Source of the DNA: Chryseobacterium sp. VAUSW3
GTDB lineage: Bacteria > Bacteroidota > Bacteroidia > Flavobacteriales > Weeksellaceae
DNA length: 64,000 nucleotides
Reading direction: 5' to 3'
NCBI RefSeq assembly: GCF_002205795.1
Contig: NZ_NIUY01000001.1
Location: 1,087,778-1,151,777, forward strand
The stretch's first letter is position 1. Every line of letters begins with the position of its first letter. Under the pieces are notes generated by a model. It was given only the letters and a program-made list of their open reading frames with translations, did no database searches and was not told the origin of the DNA. The translations under genes were made by a program, and so were the position numbers. Below are positions 45,642 through 54,740 of the stretch, piece by piece.

Positions 45642-47723
45642 TTATTTATTCTTCTTGAAGAATTCAATTCCACAGGTCAGGAAATTTTTAAAATCTTCTT
45701 TCGGCATATAGCCCGAAACCGGTGTATTGATGACTTTTCCGTCCGGAGAAACCAATACATAATGCGGCTGAGAATTGTTATTAAAATTGATCTGTTGGAA
45801 AAGACTCCATTTATCACCGATTGTTCTGATTTTTTTCTTCTGTCCGTTACCCATATCGATTGAAGTCTGTTCGCTTTCAGGCAAGAGTTCTTTATCATCA
45901 ACGTAAAGCGAAGCCAGCACAACATCGTTCTGAAGGATCGGCAAGATATCGGGTTCGCTCCACACAAATTCCTCCATTTTTCGGCAGTTTTCGCAACCGT
46001 AACCGGTGAAATCTATCAGAAGCGGTTTGTTTTCCTTTTTGGCCATTTCTATGGCTTCAAAATAATCGTGGGAAGGATGCATTCCTAAAATACCATCTTC
46101 TTCTTTATGAAGATAACTTACGTTTATTGGAGGCAGAATTCCACTTAAATGTTGCAGCGTAGGGCGTTCTGCAGGGAATAGTCCCTGAATCAGATAAATG
46201 ATGAATCCAATTCCGAAGAATCCTATGATTTTTCTTGTTAAAGATATTTTCGGTTTTTTGTCATCATGCGGGAAGCGGATTTTCCCGAACAGATAAAGAA
46301 CGAGTCCGATCGCAATTAAAATCCAAAGCGCGATGAAAAGTTCTCTTTTCAGTAAAAATGTTTTGGAGACCAAATCAGCTTTAGATAAGAATTTCAGTGC
46401 CAGCCCAAGTTCGATGAATCCTAAAACCACTTTCACGGTGTTCATCCAACCGCCTGATTTCGGCAAACTCTGCAAAGCTTGCGGGAACAAGGCTAAAAGC
46501 CCAAAAACAATCGCCCAACTCAGTCCAAATCCAGCCAAAGCAAAAGTGAGCAGCATCGGTACGTTGGCGGATCCTGTCACCGCGCTCCCAAGCAAACTTC
46601 CTAAAATAGGACCGGTACATGAAAAAGATACAATAACCAGAGTTAATGCCATGAAGAAAATTCCGATCAAGCCGCCTGCATCTTCCGCTTTCGAGGATTT
46701 ATTTGCAATAGAGCTTGGCAGCGTAATGTCGTAGTATCCGAAGAAACTTCCGGCAAAGAAAATAAAGATCAGGAAGAACGTAACATTCAGCCAAACACTT
46801 GTAGAAATCTCGTTGAAAATATTCCCCGCAATCCCGTCAATAATATGAAAAGGAACACTCAGCAATACGAAAATCAACAGAATAAAAAATCCGTAGATGA
46901 AAGCGTCGCGTTTTCCTTTTGCCTTGTCTTTGCTTCCTTTCGTAAAGAAAGAAACCGTTAAAGGAATCATCGGAAATACGCACGGAGTAAGCAAAGCGAT
47001 AAGGCCGCCAAAAAAGCCTAACAGAATATAAGTCCAGAAATTCTCGTTGTTTTGCTCCGCTTCAATTCCGCAGTCGGTTTGTGGATTTTTAAAATCGATG
47101 GATTCTACTTTCAGGCCTTTCTGTTCAGTTTTAATCGGCGAAACAGTAGTCGCACTTTCTGAAGTCGTAAGTGCTGCTGAATCTACGGTTGCCGGTATTT
47201 CCGCCGGATTTGCTGCCTTTTCAGGAGTCTCGGTTTGAGTTATTGAAGTAGTACCAGTAGATGTTGGCGTAATATTCTGGTCAAATTCCAGTGTATTGGG
47301 TGCAAGACAAACGCGGTCGTTACACGTTTGATAAGTAATTTCTGCAGTAACGGTTGCAGGTTTGGTATTGTCTTTAAGTTTGAATTTCTGTTTGAATAAT
47401 ACCAAATCTGAATAATAAACAATTTGAGCCCCAAAGGCTTCCGAGAATTCATCGTGCTTTTTACCGACTTCGGTAACTTTACCGACAAGCTGTATTCCCT
47501 CTTTAGAAGATAGTTTCATCTCAGTAGGAATTCCGGAATCGGGCGGCAGATCCTGCGAGTAGATATGCCAGTTTTTGTCGATGGTTGCAGTAAGTACAGC
47601 TTCGTAAACGCCGTTTGGCAGTGAATTGATGTTGTATTTAAATTTTACAGGATCTTTTATCTGTGCCGAAATTCCCTGGAAAAGAAAGACCAGGAGCAGC
47701 ACAAGCCAATTTTTAAATTTCAT
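45642..47723 (-). CDS. dsbD: Thiol:disulfide interchange protein DsbD
   Basis: 693 residues. It carries electrons from cytoplasmic thioredoxin across the inner membrane to periplasmic thiol proteins. Signal 1-20; N-terminal DsbD-alpha-like domain with Cys134 and Cys139 (YQTCNDRVC); Thr/Ser/Pro-rich linker (150-200); CcdA-like membrane domain (about 232-530) with Cys248 in LTPCVFP and Cys369 in SFSCTGP; C-terminal thioredoxin-like domain with GCENC (Cys577, Cys580). All three redox pairs are present. tilS lies 29 bases upstream on the same strand. Confidence 0.93.
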   Translation of the reverse strand: MKFKNWLVLLLVFLFQGISAQIKDPVKFKYNINSLPNGVYEAVLTATIDKNWHIYSQDLPPDSGIPTEMKLSSKEGIQLVGKVTEVGKKHDEFSEAFGAQIVYYSDLVLFKQKFKLKDNTKPATVTAEITYQTCNDRVCLAPNTLEFDQNITPTSTGTTSITQTETPEKAANPAEIPATVDSAALTTSESATTVSPIKTEQKGLKVESIDFKNPQTDCGIEAEQNNENFWTYILLGFFGGLIALLTPCVFPMIPLTVSFFTKGSKDKAKGKRDAFIYGFFILLIFVLLSVPFHIIDGIAGNIFNEISTSVWLNVTFFLIFIFFAGSFFGYYDITLPSSIANKSSKAEDAGGLIGIFFMALTLVIVSFSCTGPILGSLLGSAVTGSANVPMLLTFALAGFGLSWAIVFGLLALFPQALQSLPKSGGWMNTVKVVLGFIELGLALKFLSKADLVSKTFLLKRELFIALWILIAIGLVLYLFGKIRFPHDDKKPKISLTRKIIGFFGIGFIIYLIQGLFPAERPTLQHLSGILPPINVSYLHKEEDGILGMHPSHDYFEAIEMAKKENKPLLIDFTGYGCENCRKMEEFVWSEPDILPILQNDVVLASLYVDDKELLPESEQTSIDMGNGQKKKIRTIGDKWSLFQQINFNNNSQPHYVLVSPDGKVINTPVSGYMPKEDFKNFLTCGIEFFKKNK

Positions 47724-47752
47724 TTTTACTTTTGTTTTGAACCAGTTTTTGG

Positions 47753-49072
47753 TTAAAATGTGACCGTTATTTTACTTTTAGAATTCGTTTCTGCAGCAAA
47801 TCTGCGGTCCTGGCGGGATGGGATTACTCCCAGAACGTTATCTTGGCCGTCACACAGGAGCCAGATTTTTTGCTGGGCTAAAATAGGGATTTTTTCATCC
47901 TTAAAAAATTTGGAGATGGTCTTTTTGCCTATCATGCCGATTGGGAAAAACAAATCGCCCTGCTTTTTCTTTCTTATTTTCAATGGAAACTGAAGTTTAT
48001 CTCCATCAAAAATCCATTTCACATCCGATGAAACTTTACTTTCCGCAGAAATAAAAGGCGAGAGTGAAAGTGTGTGGTGTTTGATTATATCTAAACTTTC
48101 AGCAACAATTATTTCTTCATCTGAATTGGGTAAATTCGATTTTTCACCGACTTTTTTAGTCAGAACAAAATATTCCCGGTCAACACTTAACTGAAAATTC
48201 GGCGCGTGAAAAACCTTTCCTGTCTCTGCACTGAAAATTTTCGGAAATTCTTTTTCATCATCAAAACTGAATTTCTTTAGAATTTCAAATTTTACAAAAT
48301 CAGATTGCTTTGAAAATTCTGCTTTTTGAATCAGGATGAGGTTTTCCTTTTCAGAAATTATCTTTCTCTCGATTTCTTCAATCTTTTCTTCAGCAAAAGT
48401 TTTAACCTGATTTAGATAATTCAGGCTTTTTGCAAAGTTCTCGAGAAAATGACCATTGGTCTCGAACAGTTTTGGGGCAATTTCGTTTCGGATAAAATTC
48501 CTCAGGTAATCGTTTTTTTTGTTGGAAAGATCTTCGCGGAATTTAGCTTCATGTTCTGCAGCGAATGCATAAATTTCATCTTTCGAAAATTGTAGAAGCG
48601 GACGCAGAATCTGGTTTTCATTTGGCGGAATTCCACTCAAACCCTTAATTCCCGAGGCTTTCGAAAGATTGATGAGGAAAGTCTCAAGTTGATCATTGAG
48701 ATGATGCGCAGTGACCAAATGCTGCAGTTTGCGCTCTTCCTGTATCTTCCTGAAAAATGCGTAACGAAGATTTCTCGCCCAGTTCTGGATAGAATTTTCA
48801 GGCTGATTATCTTTTTCGGAGACTTCATAAAGATGAAAAGCAATATTATTTTCAAGGCAGAAATCTTCTACCGTTTCTCTGTCGTCTTCCGAATCTTTAC
48901 CGCGAAGTTTATAGTTCACATGCGCGACTTCAAAATGCAGTCCCAAATTTTTGAATAAATGAAGAAGCACCATCGAATCGGCTCCTCCGCTTACCGCAAG
49001 AAGATAGGTGCTCCACGTGTTGTTTCGGTGAAGATTTCGCAGCGCAGCTTCAAAAGTCTTTTGGGTAAGCAA
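47753..49072 (-). CDS. tilS: tRNA(Ile)-lysidine synthetase TilS
   Basis: 439 residues. It makes lysidine at the wobble base of the AUA-decoding tRNA(Ile), converting its reading from AUG to AUA and its charging from Met to Ile; essential. PP-loop SGGADS (28-33) in the N-terminal ATPase domain, followed by HVNYKLRGKDSEDD and TAHHLNDQLETFLINLSKASGIKGLSG. The C-terminal domain (about 350-439) with GDLFFPIGMIGKKTISKFFKDEKIP is the tRNA-binding lysidine-type tail. Full length. Shares direction with dsbD. Confidence 0.95.
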   Translation of the reverse strand: MLTQKTFEAALRNLHRNNTWSTYLLAVSGGADSMVLLHLFKNLGLHFEVAHVNYKLRGKDSEDDRETVEDFCLENNIAFHLYEVSEKDNQPENSIQNWARNLRYAFFRKIQEERKLQHLVTAHHLNDQLETFLINLSKASGIKGLSGIPPNENQILRPLLQFSKDEIYAFAAEHEAKFREDLSNKKNDYLRNFIRNEIAPKLFETNGHFLENFAKSLNYLNQVKTFAEEKIEEIERKIISEKENLILIQKAEFSKQSDFVKFEILKKFSFDDEKEFPKIFSAETGKVFHAPNFQLSVDREYFVLTKKVGEKSNLPNSDEEIIVAESLDIIKHHTLSLSPFISAESKVSSDVKWIFDGDKLQFPLKIRKKKQGDLFFPIGMIGKKTISKFFKDEKIPILAQQKIWLLCDGQDNVLGVIPSRQDRRFAAETNSKSKITVTF

Positions 49073-49123
49073 TTTTTAAGGAATATTTAGCAAAGATAAT
49101 TCTTCTGTTTAAAATGAATTGGC

Positions 49124-49131
49124 TATTTTTG
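49124..49131 (+). promoter_or_regulatory. -7 promoter element of the OmpA-lipoprotein gene
   Basis: TATTTTTG matches TAnnTTTG and lies 21 bases before the ATG at 49152. This argues against a start at 49119 (TTG), which would be upstream of the transcript. Confidence 0.6.
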
Positions 49132-49151
49132 GCTTAAATAAACAGATTTTT

Positions 49152-49988
49152 ATGAGAACAGGAACACTTTTGGCCATTGCAATCATGGCGCTAACATTAA
49201 CTTCTTGTGTAAGCAAGAAGCAGTTTGATGCTCTAAATTTAAACTATAACCAGTGTATTACCAATATCGGGGAGAGACAACGCGAAATTCAGGATCTGAA
49301 AGCTATGAATGCCGGACTCTCGAGCGAAAACAATCTTCTGAGAAGCCAAAATGATGCTTTGAAAACTTCCCTTGATGCCTGTTTGGCTAACACCGGTCAA
49401 GGTTCTAAAAACATTACCGAACTTATCGGCGAAATTAATGCTTCCAATAAATACATCAAGCAGCTAATCTCTACCAACGCGAAAAACGACAGTTTAAACC
49501 TCGCTCTTTCAAACAAACTGAAAAGATCTCTTGATAATATCACGGATAAAGATGTTCAGGTGAAAGTTTTAAAAGGCGTGGTAATGATTTCCCTGTCTGA
49601 TCAAATGCTTTACAAAACAGGCGATTATAACGTGTTGCCTGCTGCTCAGGAAGTTTTGGGTAAAGTAGCCCAGGTGATTAATGATTACGATACTTATTCG
49701 GTTTTAATTGAAGGAAATACCGATAATGTTCCGTTAAATTCAGCCAATTTACCGAAAGACAACTGGGATTTATCCGCATTACGTGCAACTTCAATGGCTA
49801 AAATTCTTCAGACCAAATTCGGTGTGAATCCTGCAAGAATTACAGCGGGCGGACGAAGCGAATACAATCCAAAAACCACCAACGCGTCGGTTTCCGGAAG
49901 AGCTGAAAACCGTAGAACTGAAATCATCATTATGCCTAAATTAGATGAATTCATGAAACTGATGGATATTGCTCCGGTTAAGAACTAA
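49152..49988 (+). CDS. OmpA-family outer-membrane lipoprotein
   Basis: 278 residues. Lipoprotein signal (lipobox LTSC, Cys18). A coiled-coil region (about 25-95; DALNLNYNQCITNIGERQREIQDLKAMNAGL as landmark) and a C-terminal OmpA-type peptidoglycan-binding domain (about 140-265) follow, with VLIEGNTDNVPLN, NWDLSALRATSMAKIL and PARITAGGRSEYNP. The conserved Asp and Arg that hold diaminopimelate fall in NTDN and NRRTE. Likely ties the outer membrane to the cell wall. Start at 49152 follows from the promoter and the lipobox. A terminator follows. Confidence 0.88.
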   Translation: MRTGTLLAIAIMALTLTSCVSKKQFDALNLNYNQCITNIGERQREIQDLKAMNAGLSSENNLLRSQNDALKTSLDACLANTGQGSKNITELIGEINASNKYIKQLISTNAKNDSLNLALSNKLKRSLDNITDKDVQVKVLKGVVMISLSDQMLYKTGDYNVLPAAQEVLGKVAQVINDYDTYSVLIEGNTDNVPLNSANLPKDNWDLSALRATSMAKILQTKFGVNPARITAGGRSEYNPKTTNASVSGRAENRRTEIIIMPKLDEFMKLMDIAPVKN

Positions 49989-50008
49989 TGATAACATTCA
50001 AATAATAC

Positions 50009-50034
50009 AATCCCGAAATTTTTCGGGATTTTTT
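50009..50034 (+). terminator. Intrinsic terminator after the OmpA gene
   Basis: AATCCCGAAA pairs with TTTCGGGATT around a 2-base loop, followed by a T-run. Confidence 0.9.
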
Positions 50035-50062
50035 ATTTCATTAAATTTGAAAAAAAATTACC

Positions 50063-50710
50063 ATGAGTTTTTTTGAAGAAAACTGTCCGGAAATGGACCG
50101 ATATCTGGAGAATCACGCTTCCGCAGAACCCGAAATTCTAAAAAGGCTTCGGAAAGAAACTTTTCAGAAAACTACCCAGCCCCATATGATTTCCGGCTAT
50201 CAGCAGGGAAGACTGCTTTCTATTCTTTCAAAAATGATGCAGCCGAAAAGCGTGCTCGAAATCGGAACTTTCACCGGTTATGCGACTTTATGCTTGGCAG
50301 AAGGTTTAGCGGAGAACGGGAAAATTACAACACTCGACGTGAACGAAGAACTGGCTTATCTGCCGAAAAAATATTTTGCAGAAAGCGAATTCAGTGAAAA
50401 AATCAATTTCAGGTTACAGGATGCAAAAGATTTTTTGAAGGAAACCGAGGAGGTTTTTGATCTTGTATTCATTGATGCAGATAAAGAAAATTATGCGGAA
50501 TATTTTAGGCTTATCAAACCCAAAGTAAAATCCGGTTCCGTAATTATGTTTGATAATGTGCTGTGGTACGGGAAAGTTCTGGAAGAAAATCCGAAGCAAC
50601 AATCCACTAAAAAAATAAAGGAACTCAATGATTTGGTAGCGCAGGATACAGATTTCGAAAATCTTATTTTACCTTTGCGTGACGGGGTTAATTTAATCAG
50701 AAAAATTTAA
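50063..50710 (+). CDS. Class-I SAM-dependent O-methyltransferase
   Basis: 215 residues, caffeoyl-CoA/catechol O-methyltransferase type. SAM loop VLEIGTFTGYATLCLAEGL (64-82), the ribose-binding LDVNEE (91-96) and the metal-binding IDADKENY (137-144) are all present, together with MFDNVLWYG. Methylates a hydroxyl of a small molecule, possibly of a phenol-like compound; substrate unknown. The intergenic region behind it contains a short direct repeat, ATCAGCGA (about 50779 and 50799). Confidence 0.85.
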   Translation: MSFFEENCPEMDRYLENHASAEPEILKRLRKETFQKTTQPHMISGYQQGRLLSILSKMMQPKSVLEIGTFTGYATLCLAEGLAENGKITTLDVNEELAYLPKKYFAESEFSEKINFRLQDAKDFLKETEEVFDLVFIDADKENYAEYFRLIKPKVKSGSVIMFDNVLWYGKVLEENPKQQSTKKIKELNDLVAQDTDFENLILPLRDGVNLIRKI

Positions 50711-50815
50711 CATTTTCTCGCGGTTCTAAATGATAGGGCTGATTTTTAAAAGAGTTATTGATAAATTTCAGGATTGATGATCAGCGAAATCGTTTAAATC
50801 AGCGATATATAATTT

Positions 50816-51529
50816 ATGGAAAAAGGAATTTGCAATGTTTCTGTAGCGCCACTTCGGGCAGAAAACTCACATCAGTCGGAGATGGTTTCCCAACTTCTCT
50901 ATGGCGAAAAGGTGGAGATTATCGAGGAGAACGGAAGTTTTTCAAAAATTAAAATGGTTTTTGATGGCTACGAAGGTTGGGTTGATGCAAACCAAATTTC
51001 CAAAATTTCCGAGCAAGATTTTGCTAAAAAAAATTCGCAAATTCTTACTGAAGATTTTAAATTTTTTAATTTTAACGAAGGTAAAATCTTGCTTTCTATA
51101 GGAAGTGAAATACTTTCTGATGAACAACAAAATCTGTCGGAAGCAACCGGGAATTCGCTTTCTGAAACTGCAAAACGCTTTCTAAATGTTCCATATTTGT
51201 GGAGCGGACGAAGTTTTTTTGGGATTGATTGCAGCGGCTTTACGCAATTGGTTTTTAAAGTTCACGGAATTCAGTTGCGTAGAGATGCTTACCAGCAGGC
51301 GGAAGTGGGAAGTGTTTTAGATTTTGTGGAAGAAAGTGAACCCGGAGATTTGGCTTTTTTTGAAAATCAGGAAGGCAAAATTTCTCATGTGGGAATCATG
51401 TTGGAAGATCAAAAAATTATTCACGCTTACGGAAAAGTAAGAATCGATCTGCTGGATTCCACAGGAATTTTCAATAAAGATTTAGCAAAACACACCCATA
51501 AATTGCGTTTTGTGAAACGAATTTTATAA
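50816..51529 (+). CDS. C40-family (NlpC/P60) peptidase with an SH3-like domain
   Basis: 237 residues. An N-terminal SH3-like region (about 1-65; ICNVSVAPLRAENSH) is followed by the NlpC/P60 catalytic domain (about 113-235) with VPYLWSGRSFFGIDCSGFTQLVFKVHGI (landmark), Cys139 as nucleophile, and SHVGIML with His191. These enzymes cut the gamma-D-Glu-diamino acid bond of cell-wall peptides. There is no signal peptide at the chosen start, which points to a cytoplasmic muropeptide-recycling role like that of bacterial YkfC. Confidence 0.87.
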   Translation: MEKGICNVSVAPLRAENSHQSEMVSQLLYGEKVEIIEENGSFSKIKMVFDGYEGWVDANQISKISEQDFAKKNSQILTEDFKFFNFNEGKILLSIGSEILSDEQQNLSEATGNSLSETAKRFLNVPYLWSGRSFFGIDCSGFTQLVFKVHGIQLRRDAYQQAEVGSVLDFVEESEPGDLAFFENQEGKISHVGIMLEDQKIIHAYGKVRIDLLDSTGIFNKDLAKHTHKLRFVKRIL

Positions 51530-51538
51530 TTATTGGCC

Positions 51539-52024
51539 ATGAAAAATATTTCCTTTTTTCTAAAGTTGATTTCCTTTTTCATCTTGATTTTCATTTGGGT
51601 TTTCACGATTTTAAATTATAAAAATTTACCAGAAATTATTCCTGTTCATTATGATTTTGCAGGAAATCCAGATGGTTTTGGCTCTAAAAAACTTCTCATC
51701 CTGCTCAATATCGTGATGACAGCGATCTTTGTGTTTTTGCTGTACGTTGCCAAAAGGCCGAATTTTCCTCTGCTTAACATTCCCCAAAATTTAAAAGAAA
51801 ATCCCATCATTTCAGAACTGGTGGTGTCCATTTTAATGGTTTTCACGATTTCTCTTTTAGGAGTTATTGGCTATGAAAGTGTGCTCAACGCTTTAGGGAA
51901 AACCACCGGATTAAGTTCTGCAACGCACTGTTTATTAGGATTACTTTTTCTGTTCATCATCGGGATGATGATCTATTCGTGGAAGTTATCCAAAAATAAA
52001 TTCAAAGAATTTCCATCCAATTAA
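51539..52024 (+). CDS. DUF1648-domain membrane protein
   Basis: 161 residues, ATG at 51539. Four hydrophobic segments. LPEIIPVHYDFAGNPDGFGSKKLLILL (about 30-56, landmark) is the DUF1648 signature, with the conserved PxHxxxxGxPDG pattern. Function unknown; in Gram-positive bacteria related proteins occur with SdpI-type immunity proteins. Ten bases after the C40 peptidase stop, possibly in one transcript. Confidence 0.8.
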   Translation: MKNISFFLKLISFFILIFIWVFTILNYKNLPEIIPVHYDFAGNPDGFGSKKLLILLNIVMTAIFVFLLYVAKRPNFPLLNIPQNLKENPIISELVVSILMVFTISLLGVIGYESVLNALGKTTGLSSATHCLLGLLFLFIIGMMIYSWKLSKNKFKEFPSN

Positions 52025-52036
52025 ACTTAATTCAGT

Positions 52037-53272
52037 TTGAAATTTTTCTACAACATATTTGTTTCCTTACTTATTTCCGCGATGAAAATCGGTGCGATAT
52101 TTAATTATAAATTGAAAAAAGGATTAGCGGGCAGAAGGCAAAGTTGCGGAATTGTAAACGAAACTTTTAATCCTGAAGATCAGGTAATCTGGATGCATGC
52201 AGCGAGTTTGGGTGAATATGAACAGGGACTTCCGGTGTTGGAAAAACTCAAAGAAAAATTTCCTTCGCACAAAATACTCATCACTTTTTTTTCCCCGTCG
52301 GGTTACGAAAATGTCATTCACAAAAATCATATTGCCGACGCCATCTGTTACCTTCCTTTCGACACCGAAAAATGGGTGAAGGAATTTACGTCCAACTTTA
52401 CAACAGCCATTTTTATCACCGTAAAATACGAATATTGGTATAATCTTTTAGCAGATTTAAAACAGAAAGGTGCTGAAATTTATGTGGTTTCGGCATTGTT
52501 TTATGAAATGCAGGTTTTCTTTAAAGCTTACGGCAGATGGTTTACAGAACAGCTTAAGCAAAATGTTAACTGGTTTTTTCACCAGACAAGACATTCAACT
52601 GCACTGGCAAAAAGTATTGGGCTTCAAAACTCTTCTACAGCCGGAGATACACGCTTCGACCGGGTGAAAAAACTTCGTGAACGTGATAATACGGTGGAGT
52701 TTATTGAAGAATTTAAGCAAAACCAAAAAACGGTTATTTTCGGAAGCTCCTGGGAATCCGAAGAACGGCTGGCAGAAATTGTCGCCACAAAAAACCGCGA
52801 AATTAAACTGATTATCGCTCCACATGATTTGAAAAGGGTAGAAAATCTCAAAAAGATTTTCCCTAATGCTGTTTTATATTCCGGAATTTCCGATGCGAGG
52901 CAGATGAAAAATACCAACGCACAAGTGCTGATCATCGACTGTATTGGTTTGCTTTCAAAGCTTTATTCTTACGCGGATGTTGCAGTGGTGGGCGGTGGTT
53001 TTCATTCCAAAGGTCTCCATAATATTCTGGAACCGGCAACCTTCGGAATTCCTGTGCTTTTTGGTGACCACTATTTGAAGAATCCGGAAGCTGATGATTT
53101 AATTGCTCATCATGGTGGTAAATCTTTTGAAGATGAATTTTTCGCAGCGCCTTATTTATTAAGCCTCCTTAAAGATGATGCACTTTTGAAAACGATGAGT
53201 GAAAACGCCCGAAATTTTATTGATTCGCAACCAAACGCTTCCGAAATTATTGTGACCAGGATTTTATCTTAA
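52037..53272 (+). CDS. waaA: 3-deoxy-D-manno-octulosonic acid transferase (Kdo transferase)
   Basis: 411 residues if it starts at TTG 52037 (MKFFYNIFVSLLISAMKIGAIFNYK). The next ATG is at 52082 and would lose the membrane anchor. WaaA adds Kdo to lipid A precursor at the inner membrane. Family points: GRRQSCG after the anchor, MHAASLGEYEQGLPVLEKL (with the catalytic Glu), LPFDTEKWVKEF, VVSALFYEM and, near the end, VGGGFHSKGLHNILEPATFGIPVLFG. The GT-B fold is complete. Its stop overlaps the end of the convergent hypothetical gene by 9 bases. Confidence 0.93.
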   Translation: MKFFYNIFVSLLISAMKIGAIFNYKLKKGLAGRRQSCGIVNETFNPEDQVIWMHAASLGEYEQGLPVLEKLKEKFPSHKILITFFSPSGYENVIHKNHIADAICYLPFDTEKWVKEFTSNFTTAIFITVKYEYWYNLLADLKQKGAEIYVVSALFYEMQVFFKAYGRWFTEQLKQNVNWFFHQTRHSTALAKSIGLQNSSTAGDTRFDRVKKLRERDNTVEFIEEFKQNQKTVIFGSSWESEERLAEIVATKNREIKLIIAPHDLKRVENLKKIFPNAVLYSGISDARQMKNTNAQVLIIDCIGLLSKLYSYADVAVVGGGFHSKGLHNILEPATFGIPVLFGDHYLKNPEADDLIAHHGGKSFEDEFFAAPYLLSLLKDDALLKTMSENARNFIDSQPNASEIIVTRILS

Positions 53273-53890
53273 AAATCCCTGGCTTTTAAGGTCTTTAATA
53301 ATCAAATCCAGATGATCAGGGATGTTTTCGGATTTCAGCCAGTTGAAATCAAAACTGTTATTAATGCAAAGCTTCTCCAGATAGACGTTTTGGTGAATCT
53401 GAAAATCGATTTCGCTTAACAGAACATCAAACTCCAGCCAGTAATCTTCATCGGTTTTTCTGATTAAAAGCAGAGCGCGCACAATTTTATTGATGAGATA
53501 AATGTAAAGTTTATACACACTGTCGAAACGCTGTTGATTGAGTTTGTCATTATTCTCTAAAATTTTTTTGACCAGAAATAGCTGCAGATAAATTTCCCCA
53601 AATTTATCGGTTGTCACTTTCACATGTTCGGTAATTTCAGCACTGATTGTTCTGATTGTTGACAGGTAATATTTCGGATTTCCGATGTATCGGGCAGCTG
53701 ATGCAATTTTTTCGGTCACGTTTTCTTCCATCTGATCCCTTTTCTGATCGGTCGTTTCAGGATCGATAAGTTCGAAATACAGTTTTTTCGAAAGCAGTTT
53801 GTCTTTTTTTAGCAGGCGGAAAATCAACCGGTCTTTTTCAATGGGCAAAAATTCACTCAGCGCCTGTTTAAATTCTTTTGAATATTCCAT
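53264..53890 (-). CDS. Conserved-looking hypothetical protein
   Basis: 208 residues, helical and highly charged, no membrane span or signal. I cannot name a family. Landmarks are DRLIFRLLKKDKLLSKKLYFEL (about 18-39), EKIASAARYIGNPKYYLSTIRTISAEITEHVK and ENIPDHLDLIIKDLKSQGF at the end. It directly abuts the upstream glycosyltransferase (sharing base 53890), suggesting joint expression. Possibly a regulatory or scaffold protein; no more can be said. Confidence 0.6.
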   Translation of the reverse strand: MEYSKEFKQALSEFLPIEKDRLIFRLLKKDKLLSKKLYFELIDPETTDQKRDQMEENVTEKIASAARYIGNPKYYLSTIRTISAEITEHVKVTTDKFGEIYLQLFLVKKILENNDKLNQQRFDSVYKLYIYLINKIVRALLLIRKTDEDYWLEFDVLLSEIDFQIHQNVYLEKLCINNSFDFNWLKSENIPDHLDLIIKDLKSQGFLR

Positions 53891-54642
53891 TAATTAAACA
53901 GTTTTGAATATTTCATAAATCCGTTCAGTGCCCAGTTTGCGGTATAATACAGCGATTTTACAGTTGAAAAATTCATGTAATCTTTGTATACAAGATATTG
54001 GTCTTTCACAATATTGCTTTTTTTCCTCGAAATACTGGATTGGTGCATTCTGTATTTTGCCATTGTTTTCGGAAGTGGTTTTCCTACAGGAATTTTCTTC
54101 AGTAAATTCAGCCACATCACGTGGTCTTCGCGTTTGCTGCCTTCCGGAAAGTATTCTTTTCCAATTTTTTGGGAATCGTACATTGAACTTAATAAAGAAA
54201 GTCGGCAGGTTTTAAGTAGATTATCAAAAGTTACAGGTTTGTCTGCTTTAAAATCGTCGATCACGGGATTTAAATTTTCATCGCAGCGTGCATAATTAGA
54301 ATAGGCGAGTTCAGTATTTTCCTTTTTCATGAATGAAATCATTTCTTCTAAAAAGTTCGGTTCCCAGAAATCGTCAGCATCCAAAAATGTGATAAACCTT
54401 CCACTGGCCTGCTTTAAAGATAAATTTCTGGCATGTCCGGCGCCGCCATTTTTGTCGGATAAAATCAATTGTATGCGGCTGTCATTGATTTTCTGAATGA
54501 TTTCCACCGAATTGTCAGTCGATTTATCATCCGTAATCATCCATTCCCAGTCTGTAAAAGTCTGATTCAAAACGGAAGCAATGGTTTCATCTAAAAATTT
54601 TGACGAATTAAAAACCGGAGTAATGATCGAAACTTCAGGCAT
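53890..54642 (-). CDS. GT2-family glycosyltransferase
   Basis: 250 residues. IITPVFNSSKFLDETIASVL at the start, ITDDKSTDNS (about 36-45), LDADDFW (about 88-94) and KREDHVMWLNLL (about 170-181). The Lys-for-Gly change in DDKSTD is uncommon for GT2, where DDGSTD is usual. Probably adds a sugar to a lipid or surface glycan; its place next to waaA suggests a role in lipopolysaccharide core assembly, but this is inference. Divergent from leuS. Confidence 0.84.
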   Translation of the reverse strand: MPEVSIITPVFNSSKFLDETIASVLNQTFTDWEWMITDDKSTDNSVEIIQKINDSRIQLILSDKNGGAGHARNLSLKQASGRFITFLDADDFWEPNFLEEMISFMKKENTELAYSNYARCDENLNPVIDDFKADKPVTFDNLLKTCRLSLLSSMYDSQKIGKEYFPEGSKREDHVMWLNLLKKIPVGKPLPKTMAKYRMHQSSISRKKSNIVKDQYLVYKDYMNFSTVKSLYYTANWALNGFMKYSKLFN

Positions 54643-54689
54643 TGAATTTTTTAAGAGTTATTTCAACAAATTTACAATTATTAGTTTGA

Positions 54690-54719
54690 TTTGAAATTCA
54701 ATTCAAAACCTTAAATTTG
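54690..54719 (+). promoter_or_regulatory. leuS promoter
   Basis: TTTG (54690-54693), 18 bases, TAAATTTG (54712-54719). Lies 21 bases before the ATG at 54741. Confidence 0.72.
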
Positions 54720-54740
54720 TGGATTATATAAAAATAAAAC

